A stretch of DNA of 7,675 nt from Deltaproteobacteria bacterium. Lineage in GTDB: Bacteria > Desulfobacterota > DSM-4660 > Desulfatiglandales > Desulfatiglandaceae. How positions within the stretch are numbered: the first letter of the stretch is position 1; every line of letters starts with the position of its first letter. The translations under genes were made by a program, and so were the position numbers. The notes beneath the pieces were generated by a model that was not told the origin of the DNA, did no database searches, and saw only the letters and a list, made by a program, of their open reading frames with translations. The stretch lies in the NCBI GenBank assembly GCA_013349725.1, contig DUZB01000073.1:4827-12501 (forward strand), written 5' to 3'. Positions 1 to 6,320 of the stretch are shown piece by piece.

Positions 1-328
1 CCCCCTGCCTGTTGAGTTGCGCAATGGCAGTGGCGCTGTCAAAACGACTCATTTCACGGGTCAATCTGTCAATTTCTTCAAATGCTTCCCCCATGGCCTG
101 CTGGGCCTGATCCTTGGAGCTATGAAGAAGGGTCATGGATACAAATGTCCCCATGGCGAGTCTGGTTTTGGTGACCTTGTGCAGTTCCTGGTTGAACTTT
201 ACCGCTTCGGCGCCTGAAGGCAACACGGCTGTCGCCCCCAGCCCCATGCCCAGGATTCCCGATATTTTCAAGAAGTTCCTTCGATTCATGGGGCCGGTTT
301 CAAGGGATATGTAATTTGTTATACTCAT
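1..328 (-). CDS. apbE: FAD:protein FMN transferase ApbE, N-terminal part (runs off the left edge)
   Basis: ApbE proteins transfer FMN from FAD onto a Thr of target proteins, classically the Rnf/Nqr subunits G/C and D/B, outside the cytoplasm. Only the first 109 residues are here, about a third of the usual length. Seen: a twin-arginine motif (NRRNFLK, residues 15-21), a hydrophobic stretch and a likely cleavage region near AEA (40-42). Then comes the typical ApbE opening with MGTFVS (59-64) and an amphipathic helix with RLTREMSRFD followed by LNRQG. The start at 328 is chosen because GGAGGAAG (333-340) lies 4 nt upstream; an internal Met at 289 directly before NRRNF is a possible alternative. 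The gene starts 65 bp after rnfB on the same strand with no terminator between, so it is probably the last gene of the rnf operon. The family call rests on motifs and context. Confidence 0.88.
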   Translation of the reverse strand, partial: MSITNYISLETGPMNRRNFLKISGILGMGLGATAVLPSGAEAVKFNQELHKVTKTRLAMGTFVSMTLLHSSKDQAQQAMGEAFEEIDRLTREMSRFDSATAIAQLNRQG

Positions 329-393
329 TATTCTTCCTCCATCAGTATGGTTTGGCTGGCAATGTTTTTAAAATATCAGCGTTTTCCAGGTTC

Positions 394-1263
394 TCAGGCT
401 GCTGCTCCGGTGTTTGTTTGCAGGACCTGTTGTTTTTCTGATTGAAAATTCCTGAATATATTTCGAGGGCATTTTTCGATGCATACTTCTCCACACTCGG
501 CCCCGTATTCTACGCATTTATCATGATCAATCATGATAAGACCATCTTTCAGTTCTACGGCCTTTGCAGGGCAGGCTTTCACACACAATTTACAGGAGAT
601 GCATCCAACCCCGCAAACCTGCTTTACCTCTTTTACGCCATCTTTTGTACTGCAGGGAACCCAGACCCTGGCTTTTGACGGGACCAGTTCGATAATTTTT
701 TTCGGGCAGGCGCGAACACAGGTTCCGCAACCCACACAGAGTTCCGCGTCCACCTGTGGAAAGGAATGAACCATGGCAATGGCATCGAACGGGCAGCTTA
801 CCGCACATTCTCCCATTCCCACGCAGGCATATCCACATGCGGAAGGCCCGCCAAAAGCCAGATTGGCGGCTGTACACGAGCCGTATCCAATATAACTGAG
901 CTTTTCTTCCACTTTCCCTTCAATGCGCGAACAACGGATTGCGGCAATCATATTTTCTACGGAACCCATCTTCTTTCCGCTGATTTCCGCTACCATCTCT
1001 GCCACTTCAGCCTTTCCGGGAAAGCAGAGGTTTGGGGCCACATCCGGTTCATGGACAACTGCCTCAGCATATGCTTCGCACCCTGGGAAGCCGCAGCCGC
1101 CTCACTGTGCACCGGCCAGAACTTCCAGGACCTCTTCCACCTTTGGATTGACTTCAACCGCAAATTTGTGCGCTGCAAGGGCAAGACCGATTCCAAAGAA
1201 AAGGCCAATGCAGCCCAGAACAGCCATCCCGCCAAGTGCCAGTTTAAATAATATGGGATCCAT
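394..1263 (-). CDS. rnfB: Rnf complex ferredoxin subunit RnfB, with an in-frame TGA at codon 54 (candidate selenoprotein)
   Basis: RnfB is the cytoplasmic iron-sulfur subunit of the Rnf ferredoxin:NAD+ oxidoreductase and accepts electrons from reduced ferredoxin. Start ATG at 1263, with AGGAG (1269-1273) 5 nt upstream overlapping the rnfA stop; stop TGA at 394-396; 289 residues if the internal TGA is read. Seen: N-terminal membrane anchor (about 5-31); N-terminal Fe-S domain with [TGA54]-x2-C57-x4-C62-x17-C80; a Cys-rich part with C130, C143, C147, C153, C157; ferredoxin motif C176-x2-C179-x2-C182-x3-C186-P; another at C217/C221/C224/C227/C231-P; and a last, oddly spaced one at C250, C257, C261, C265-P. 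The family motif begins GANCGGCG; here it reads GAQ-TGA-GGCG. Without readthrough only a 53-residue anchor peptide would form, and there is no convincing ribosome site for a restart. RnfB identity is firm; the decoding of TGA is inferred. Confidence 0.9.
1066..1101 (-). promoter_or_regulatory. Candidate bacterial SECIS-like hairpin directly after the rnfB TGA
   Basis: Read on the minus strand. GCTTC (1091-1087) pairs with GAAGC (1077-1073). Inside, after a C-C mismatch, CA (1085-1084) pairs with TG (1080-1079), leaving an apical loop GGG (1083-1081). The apical G is the 19th base after the TGA, the same offset as the GGUCU loop of the E. coli fdhF SECIS as I recall it, and inside the usual window for bacterial SECIS elements. 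A lower pairing GGC (1098-1096) with GCT (1068-1066) is possible across an internal loop. No clear bulged U is visible on the 5' side of the stem, so the match to the E. coli element is partial. GC-rich codons for GGCGFPGC could produce such a hairpin by chance. Confidence 0.4.
1102..1104 (-). other. In-frame TGA codon in rnfB at a conserved cluster-ligand Cys position (possible Sec)
   Basis: The codon sits between GAQ and GGCGFPGC, precisely at the first Cys of the RnfB N-terminal [4Fe-4S] motif. It differs from TGC or TGT in the third base only. TGA is used as the normal terminator of rnfB, rnfC and rnfD in this window, no other gene here has an internal TGA, and TGG encodes Trp, so a genome-wide reassignment of TGA is unlikely. 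Cys-to-Sec replacement at a redox or metal-binding Cys is the usual pattern for selenoproteins. A null mutation or a base-calling error remains possible. Confidence 0.6.
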
Positions 1264-1271
1264 GTATGCTC

Positions 1272-2234
1272 CTAAAAAATGGTCATTCCGGAAAAGCCCA
1301 GGAAAGAAAGGGCAAAGAGTCCGGCAACTACAAAGGCGATGGGAAGTCCACGATACGTAGGGGGAACAGTAGCTAATTCCAATCTTTCGCGCACAGAAGA
1401 CATCAAGAAAAGTGCAATGAGAAACCCCAATCCCGCGCCGAGGGCCAGCATGAGACTTTCAAGGGCGTTATAATTGCTGTCTGCAAGGATCAACGGGACT
1501 GCGATAATAATACAGTTGGCAATCACAAGGACCAGGTAAACTCCGAATGCCTTGAAAAGGGCGGGGTTTACTTTTCTCAGTATGGTATCCACTGCCTGAA
1601 CGGAAAGGGAAACGAGACCTATGAAGACCACGATCTGCAGGAAATCAAGCCGGAAGGGCACGAGTATGAACTGGTAAAGGAACCAGGACATCATGGCGCT
1701 GACCACCATGACAAGGGTAAATGTAATCCCCATTCCCACTGCAGTGGATTTTTTCTGAGAAGTCCCGAAGAACACGCACAGGCCCAGATACTTTGAAAAG
1801 ACAAAGTTGTTGATGATCATTGCGCCTATGAGAATGGAAAAGAGATACCCTAAGTAGATCTTTTTTACACTCAGAATGGCGGTCCCCAGCGATTTTCCTT
1901 CTGAGGAGATATTGTTCAGGGTGAGCATGTGGGGCTCTTTACTATTAAGGTCGTCTTCGAAAACCAGCGTAACCTGCCTGTTGTCCGGACTCAGAACAAT
2001 GTTTTTCACCTTGAGCTGAATATCGGGGTCCGGTTTTTCAAAGGCGGAATAATTCCCGGAGTTTTTTGCCCACTCTTCATCCACAGGCCCGGCGAATTCT
2101 ATGACAATGCTGTTAGCGTCCTTGAAGGCTGTTTTTTTAACAAAACGGTGCTCCGATCCGCAACCGGCAAGAAAGAAGATGCCTATTATTGTGAAAACAA
2201 CAGGGAACAAAACCCCTTTCTTTTTCATTTGCAT
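1272..2234 (-). CDS. rnfA: RnfA with an N-terminal lipoprotein/Ig-like extension
   Basis: RnfA is a six-helix inner-membrane subunit that, with RnfE, holds an intramembrane Fe-S cluster passing electrons across the membrane. The normal length is about 190 residues; this one has 320. Residues 128-320 are classic RnfA: INNFVFSKYLGLC with C153, the second Cys in VIANC (C241), VRERLELATVPPTYRG, and a C-terminal GFSGM. Residues 1-25 are a lipoprotein signal (MKKK, hydrophobic stretch, lipobox LAGC with C25). Residues 35-125 are beta-rich and resemble an SbsA/Big-type Ig-like domain (IVIEFAGPVDE, NYSAF, VTLVFEDDL, LTLNNIS). No plausible start with a ribosome site lies just before the first RnfA helix, so the fusion is in one frame. 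AAGGGG precedes the ATG by about 10 nt, inside the end of rnfE, 6 bp after whose stop the gene begins. The RnfA call is firm; the extension's fold is my reading of the pattern. Confidence 0.93.
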   Translation of the reverse strand: MQMKKKGVLFPVVFTIIGIFFLAGCGSEHRFVKKTAFKDANSIVIEFAGPVDEEWAKNSGNYSAFEKPDPDIQLKVKNIVLSPDNRQVTLVFEDDLNSKEPHMLTLNNISSEGKSLGTAILSVKKIYLGYLFSILIGAMIINNFVFSKYLGLCVFFGTSQKKSTAVGMGITFTLVMVVSAMMSWFLYQFILVPFRLDFLQIVVFIGLVSLSVQAVDTILRKVNPALFKAFGVYLVLVIANCIIIAVPLILADSNYNALESLMLALGAGLGFLIALFLMSSVRERLELATVPPTYRGLPIAFVVAGLFALSFLGFSGMTIF

Positions 2235-2240
2235 GGCTTG

Positions 2241-2858
2241 TTAACCCCTTTTCTTCCTGTTGTAAACCAATTCCATGTAATTAAACATGGCCATCATGAT
2301 GCCTACGCAGAAAAAACCTGCCGCGGGGAGTACGAAGAAAAGGAGGGGGCGGAAACCCAGCACATCGTACCCCAAAATGGTGCCCATACCCAGTAACTCC
2401 CTTACAAAACCAAGGGCCATCATTCCAAACATGAAACCCAGGCCCATTCCGATGCCGTCCCAGAAAGAAGAGGGAACGGAATTCTTGCAGGCAAACATCT
2501 CAAGCCTCATGGTAATAATAGCAAACGCAACGATCAATTTCACGAAAATCCCCATCTCTTTGTAGGCTGCAGGCATGTATGCAGCCAGTACAAGGTCGAT
2601 TACGGTTACCCATGTGGCAATGGTCAACGTATAGGTGGGGATACGTATCCTCGGGTGAATATAGTCTTTGATGGCCGCGATGGTGCAACTGGAAAAAACC
2701 TGCACGAAAAGGACAGCTATCCCCAGCATGATTCCGTTCATGACGGTTGTGCTGATCCCTACAGCCGGACACATGGAAAGAGCCAGACGAAAAATAGGGT
2801 TTTCGTTCAGGATGCCGTTGGAGACCAACTGAAAACTGGTTTTTGTTGTTGCAGGCAA
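2241..2858 (-). CDS. rnfE: Rnf complex membrane subunit RnfE (one conserved Cys missing)
   Basis: RnfE is the inverted-topology partner of RnfA; each normally gives two Cys to the intramembrane Fe-S cluster. The 205-residue length fits the family, with about six hydrophobic segments. Conserved features: NGILNENPIF (14-23), first ligand Cys in SMCP (C30), IRIPTYTLTIATWVT (71-85), and FVRELLGMGT. The second ligand normally lies in a segment like IPLIVxNC-x-x-x-GRAEAFA; here it reads KLIVAFAIITMRLEMFACKN, so the expected Cys is Ala113 while a new Cys sits at 124. The start is TTG at 2858, decided by AGGAGGA (2864-2870) exactly 5 nt upstream; no ATG fits. The gene lies 33 bp after rnfG and 6 bp before rnfA. 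Confidence 0.95.
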   Translation of the reverse strand: MPATTKTSFQLVSNGILNENPIFRLALSMCPAVGISTTVMNGIMLGIAVLFVQVFSSCTIAAIKDYIHPRIRIPTYTLTIATWVTVIDLVLAAYMPAAYKEMGIFVKLIVAFAIITMRLEMFACKNSVPSSFWDGIGMGLGFMFGMMALGFVRELLGMGTILGYDVLGFRPLLFFVLPAAGFFCVGIMMAMFNYMELVYNRKKRG

Positions 2859-2863
2859 TGCTT

Positions 2864-2870
2864 TCCTCCT
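2864..2870 (-). promoter_or_regulatory. Strong ribosome binding site fixing the TTG start of rnfE
   Basis: AGGAGGA on the minus strand, followed by 5 nt and then TTG. It is the best Shine-Dalgarno match in the operon and may compensate for the weak start codon. Confidence 0.8.
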
Positions 2871-2891
2871 GACCCGGTGAGCGAACGAGCC

Positions 2892-3806
2892 CTAAAAGGC
2901 GACCGGAATATGTTGGCTCGCGATAATATTGTCCAGTATAGTGATTCTGTAGGCAAACTTTCGGATAATGCCTTTGACGCCCTGGGTAACGGCGTTACTG
3001 GAGATGGTGGCCCCGGTGAGGGCATAGATATCCTGGTCCTGATACTTGCTGCGGATGGTGTCGATTACCCCCTTCGGGAGAGGTTCCGCGTTGCTTTCTT
3101 TGGTTTCCAGGTATTTCTTGTACTCCTCCGGAAGCGGTTCCTTGATCACTTTGATCTTTTTCACGTTTTCAAGGCTTTTTCCCTTGAACTGATTCTTGAA
3201 ATAGTCCTGCTCTATTTCTCCCCCGAGGCCGGGATCTTCCTCGTGCTCCATGATCTCCAGGCCGACTATTTTGAAGGACTGGTCGAGGGCCAGCATCACA
3301 TCGATAAACGTCTTAAACCCCTGGCATTTACCGGGGATCAGGTAGGCCAGACGTTCAGCCCCCAATCTGGCGATAATTGTTTCATCCGCAAAGCTGAATC
3401 CCCCAGGCGGCTTCAAAATGGTACGCAATGCCGTTGTACGCTCCTGGGCTTCTGCTGCTTCGTTTGGAGTGATGGGGAGAGTGAAACGATTTACAAACTG
3501 CCCATCCAGATCTACCACAATCAGATCATAGCCGACGCCGTCCCCTTTTTCCACGGGCACCATGTATCCAAGTGTCTTTGCGTCTCCGTTTTCCAGCAGA
3601 TACCTGTATATGGTGTACAGCTTCAGATCAGAGGGGGCCGGACGGCTTTTTGTGTAGCCCAGCAGACCTAACACGGTTTGCTGTACATTGACATGCTCGT
3701 TGTGCTTTTTCGCCTTGTCCGTAATAATAAAAACGGACCCCATTACCAGTGCGGCAACAAGGCAAGAAACCGTTAGCCCTATGGTGATGCGAATAATTTC
3801 TTTCAT
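2892..3806 (-). CDS. rnfG: Rnf complex FMN-bearing subunit RnfG
   Basis: RnfG is anchored in the inner membrane by one N-terminal helix and exposes a domain with covalently bound FMN outside the cytoplasm. Seen: helix at about 5-28 followed by KAKKHN; FMN_bind-type core with KIVGLEIMEHEEDPGLGGEI (179-198, the variant of the family's H-x-E-T-P-G-L-G) and the attachment motif LTGATIS, where Thr267 is the expected FMN-phosphoester residue. It is 304 residues, longer than the roughly 190-220 typical of many RnfG; the extra length lies in the region around 50-160, a charged segment near 210-250 and a C-terminal tail. The start at 3806 overlaps the rnfD stop by ATGA, implying translational coupling; an upstream in-frame ATG at 3899 lies inside rnfD and is disfavoured. 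Its FMN is presumably attached by the product of the adjoining apbE. Confidence 0.95.
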   Translation of the reverse strand: MKEIIRITIGLTVSCLVAALVMGSVFIITDKAKKHNEHVNVQQTVLGLLGYTKSRPAPSDLKLYTIYRYLLENGDAKTLGYMVPVEKGDGVGYDLIVVDLDGQFVNRFTLPITPNEAAEAQERTTALRTILKPPGGFSFADETIIARLGAERLAYLIPGKCQGFKTFIDVMLALDQSFKIVGLEIMEHEEDPGLGGEIEQDYFKNQFKGKSLENVKKIKVIKEPLPEEYKKYLETKESNAEPLPKGVIDTIRSKYQDQDIYALTGATISSNAVTQGVKGIIRKFAYRITILDNIIASQHIPVAF

Positions 3807-4825
3807 TTCTGAGTACCTTTTAGGGGAGCGAACCGCTTGGGTCGGAACCATCCCTCCAATGCGGGAACAAGCGGGTTCATCAGAAGAATCGCATAGCATA
3901 CCCCTTCCGGGTATCCTCCTTTGATGCGAATAAGAACCGTAAGTGCGCCCACGCCGACCCCGAAAACAATTTTGGCGGTCTCCTGGGACGGGGAGGTCAC
4001 ATAGTCCGTTGCCATGAAAAAGGCCCCCAGCATCACCCCGCCCGACAGGATTGCCAGCAACGGATTACCCGTAAACAGAGTGTCTCCCGCGAATGCCCAG
4101 GTAAAGAATCCTACGGAAACAATGACGGATGCCGGGATGTGCCAGGTGATATATCTCTTGTAGATCAGGAAAAGCCCCCCTAAAAGAAGCAGAAAAGAGG
4201 AAGTTTCTCCTATGCATCCCGGTCTCCAGCCCAGGAAAAAATCAATATACATGGTTCCAAAGGAACCGAATTTTTCCACGAGGGCTTCCGAGCCGTAGTG
4301 TTTCAGGACATAAAGAGGGGTGGCCATGGAAACCGCATCGACCCCGGACCCCATATATTTAAAAATGGACAGGTCTCTGATGGGAGGAAGCCATGCGGAA
4401 GTCATTGCTACGGGAAAGGTGGCCATCAGAAAGGCACGGCCGATCAGGGCAGGATTGAAGATGTTGAATCCGATGCCGCCGAGCAGATGTTTGGCAACGT
4501 AAACGGCCATGATCGCACCCAGTATGGGAATCCAGTACGGTACGCCGGGAGGGATGATATAGGCCATGAGGAGGCCCGTGATGACCGCACTGCCGTCTTT
4601 GATGGTGACTGGCCTGTGCAGAAGTTTCTGGGAAATGGCCTCTACCGCGACGCAGCTTGCTACGCTGACCGCGGTGATAATAAGTGTTTGCACACCAAAG
4701 ATGAAGACAGACAGAATAAGCGGCGGCAGCAGGCAGGCTACGACTGTCCACATGATCTTTTCCACCGACTCGCCGCTCTTTATGTGCGGGGATAACGATA
4801 CGGTCAACAGGGGATAATCAGCCAT
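3803..4825 (-). CDS. rnfD: Rnf complex membrane subunit RnfD (FMN-bearing)
   Basis: RnfD is the large polytopic inner-membrane subunit, related to NqrB, and carries covalent FMN. The length of 340 residues is normal. Seen: the N-terminal SPHIKSGESVEKIMW opening typical of RnfD, several membrane helices, the conserved LMAYIIPPGVPYWIPILGA (87-105), GGIGFNIFNPALIGRAFL (116-133), the flavinylation motif D163-AVSMA-T169-P, and late motifs GGVMLGAFFMATDYVTSP and GGYPEGVCYAILLMN. The residue before the Ala of the attachment motif is Met rather than the Gly of RnfG-type SGAT. The ATG at 4825 has AGAAGGA about 10 nt upstream, a rather long spacing. It lies 54 bp after rnfC and overlaps rnfG by 4 bp. 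Confidence 0.96.
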   Translation of the reverse strand: MADYPLLTVSLSPHIKSGESVEKIMWTVVACLLPPLILSVFIFGVQTLIITAVSVASCVAVEAISQKLLHRPVTIKDGSAVITGLLMAYIIPPGVPYWIPILGAIMAVYVAKHLLGGIGFNIFNPALIGRAFLMATFPVAMTSAWLPPIRDLSIFKYMGSGVDAVSMATPLYVLKHYGSEALVEKFGSFGTMYIDFFLGWRPGCIGETSSFLLLLGGLFLIYKRYITWHIPASVIVSVGFFTWAFAGDTLFTGNPLLAILSGGVMLGAFFMATDYVTSPSQETAKIVFGVGVGALTVLIRIKGGYPEGVCYAILLMNPLVPALEGWFRPKRFAPLKGTQK

Positions 4826-4879
4826 TTGCGATGGTTCCTTCTCTGGTTTTCTTCACTAAAGACTTGGGAAAAACGGACG

Positions 4880-6202
4880 TCACCTTTTTGATTTCATCTT
4901 GGCAAGCCGTATGAATTGCACCAGGGGGCGTTTCGCGGGGCATGTATATGCACAGCACCCACACTCGAAGCATTCGAATACGCCAAACCGTGATGTTTCA
5001 TCGGCTCTTCCCGCTTCCACATAGATCCCGATCTCATTGGGAGAAAGCCCCATGGGGCAGACATTCAGGCACCAGCCGCAACGGATACACTGGCCATGGG
5101 GCTTCGAATTTATCTCCGCATCCGTGAGAAAAAGAACTCCGGACGTGGTTTTGGTTACGGGGATATCCATTGTGGAAACAGCAAAACCCATCATGGGACC
5201 GCCCATGACAATTTTGGAGAGCCCTGGTCTGATTCCCCCAAGATAAGAGACGATGTCGCTCAGCCTGGTTCCAATTTTGACAAGGAGGTTCGCGGGCCTG
5301 TTAATCCCCCTGCCCGATATGGTCACAATTTTTTCGTACAAAGGCTTTTCATAGACCACCGCATCGTATACGGCTTTTGCAGTTCCCACATTCTGAACGA
5401 TGACGCCCACATCAAAAGGCAGGCCGAATCCGGGTACGCGGCGCTTGGTGATGCTCTCTATGAGTTGTTTTTCAGACCCTTGGGGGTATTTCACCATGAC
5501 CGGATCTATAAGGATGCGAGCGCCATTGTCAGGGTTTTCTGAAACGGCCTTTTTCATGGCTTCTATGGCATCAGGTTTGTTGGACTCGATTCCCACATGG
5601 CACTCTTTGATCCCCAGAATGCGCAGCATAATTCCGGCGCCTTCGATAACCTGCTCAGGATGCTCGACCATTAATCGCTGGTCGGTAGTGAGGTACGGTT
5701 CACATTCCGCGCCATTCAGTATAAGGGTGTCGACTTTGGCTTCAGGAGGGGGGGAGAGCTTTACATGGGTGGGAAATCCTGCCCCTCCAATGCCGACTAT
5801 CCCTGCTGCCTTGATTTTTTCAAGCAATTGCTGTGAGGGAAGGTCTTCCCAGGGCAGGGCGGAGTAGCTTTTAGGCGCTGCGTCCGGGTCTGTTTCCAGC
5901 AGGATGGATGGCGCCTTTACGGATAAAGGGTGTGCTGAAAAACCGATCCCCTTCACTGTTCCCGAGACGCTGGCATGCAGATTTGCACCCAGTCCTTTTT
6001 CTACCTTGCCGATCAGGTCTCCCTCTTCGATCAGGTCTTTCTTTTTTACAAGGGGGTTACAGGGGGCGCCAAAATGCTGATGAAGGAGAATTTCAACCTC
6101 TTTGGGGGCAGGCATCACTTCTACAGCACAATTTTGACTCAACTCTTTTTCATCGGGCGGGTGTATCCCACCCTTTGGAAATGTCAGCAGTGATTCATTC
6201 AT
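4880..6202 (-). CDS. rnfC: Rnf complex NADH-interacting subunit RnfC
   Basis: RnfC is the peripheral cytoplasmic subunit with FMN, NAD(H) site and two [4Fe-4S] clusters; it exchanges electrons with NAD(H). Seen in order: FPKGGIHPPDEK (8-19), a barrel-sandwich/biotinyl-like part (about 55-100), the Rossmann-like nucleotide/FMN region with GIGGAGFPTHVK (137-148) and NGAECEPYLTTD (163-174), YPQGSEKQLI (239-248), then C372-x2-C375-x2-C378-x3-C382-P and C411-x2-C414-x2-C417-x3-C421-P. The length of 440 residues matches the shorter RnfC forms without the long Ala/Lys-rich tail of the E. coli protein. It is the first gene of the operon. The ATG at 6202 gives the correct N-terminus, but only a weak ribosome site is visible upstream, and a small palindrome lies there. 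Confidence 0.97.
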   Translation of the reverse strand: MNESLLTFPKGGIHPPDEKELSQNCAVEVMPAPKEVEILLHQHFGAPCNPLVKKKDLIEEGDLIGKVEKGLGANLHASVSGTVKGIGFSAHPLSVKAPSILLETDPDAAPKSYSALPWEDLPSQQLLEKIKAAGIVGIGGAGFPTHVKLSPPPEAKVDTLILNGAECEPYLTTDQRLMVEHPEQVIEGAGIMLRILGIKECHVGIESNKPDAIEAMKKAVSENPDNGARILIDPVMVKYPQGSEKQLIESITKRRVPGFGLPFDVGVIVQNVGTAKAVYDAVVYEKPLYEKIVTISGRGINRPANLLVKIGTRLSDIVSYLGGIRPGLSKIVMGGPMMGFAVSTMDIPVTKTTSGVLFLTDAEINSKPHGQCIRCGWCLNVCPMGLSPNEIGIYVEAGRADETSRFGVFECFECGCCAYTCPAKRPLVQFIRLAKMKSKR

Positions 6203-6207
6203 ATGAG

Positions 6208-6220
6208 TCTCAGCCTGAGA
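6208..6220. repeat. Short perfect palindrome in the rnfC leader
   Basis: TCTCAG-C-CTGAGA, arms of 6 bp around a single central base, beginning 5 bp upstream of the rnfC ATG and about 34 bp downstream of the proposed -10 box. It overlaps the place where the ribosome would bind. It could be a regulator site; the one-base centre is too tight for a good RNA hairpin without opening inner pairs. Function unproven. Confidence 0.3.
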
Positions 6221-6253
6221 GGAGGATGATTATAGAAGTCTCAATTCAAGTGC

Positions 6254-6281
6254 ATAATAAAGAATCTTAAAATTTTGTCAA
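6254..6281 (-). promoter_or_regulatory. Sigma70-type promoter for the rnf operon
   Basis: On the minus strand: TTGACA (6276-6281), 16-nt spacer, TATTAT (6254-6259). The -35 is a full consensus match and the -10 matches five of six bases. The start of transcription would fall near 6247, giving a leader of about 45 nt. A second TATAAT at 6229-6234 has no good -35. No terminator is visible between ribF and rnfC, so some transcription from ribF may also enter the operon. Confidence 0.7.
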
Positions 6282-6320
6282 CCAATTTCCGGAAGAAAAT
6301 GTGATTTTAAAATAGGACGT

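Noticed and set aside
394..1041. A shorter RnfB starting at the GTG at 1041
   Set aside because: There is no ribosome site before it, and it would omit the membrane anchor and three ligands of the N-terminal Fe-S motif, which are plainly encoded upstream in the same frame.
1102..1104. TGA read as Trp or Gly through an altered genetic code
   Set aside because: TGA terminates rnfB, rnfC and rnfD here, no other internal TGA occurs in the genes of the window, and the position is a Cys in the family.
766..1360. Plus-strand frames opposite rnfB and the end of rnfA
   Set aside because: They are antisense to conserved coding sequence, with no ribosome site or domain pattern.
2655..3671. Long plus-strand open frame (338 codons) opposite rnfG and rnfE
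   Set aside because: It spans the rnfE-rnfG boundary on the opposite strand, has no recognisable motif, and is explained by codon bias of the real genes.
6203..6320. Terminator between ribF and rnfC
   Set aside because: There are only AT-rich short palindromes (ATTTTAAAAT, TTCCGGAA) without a GC stem followed by a T run.
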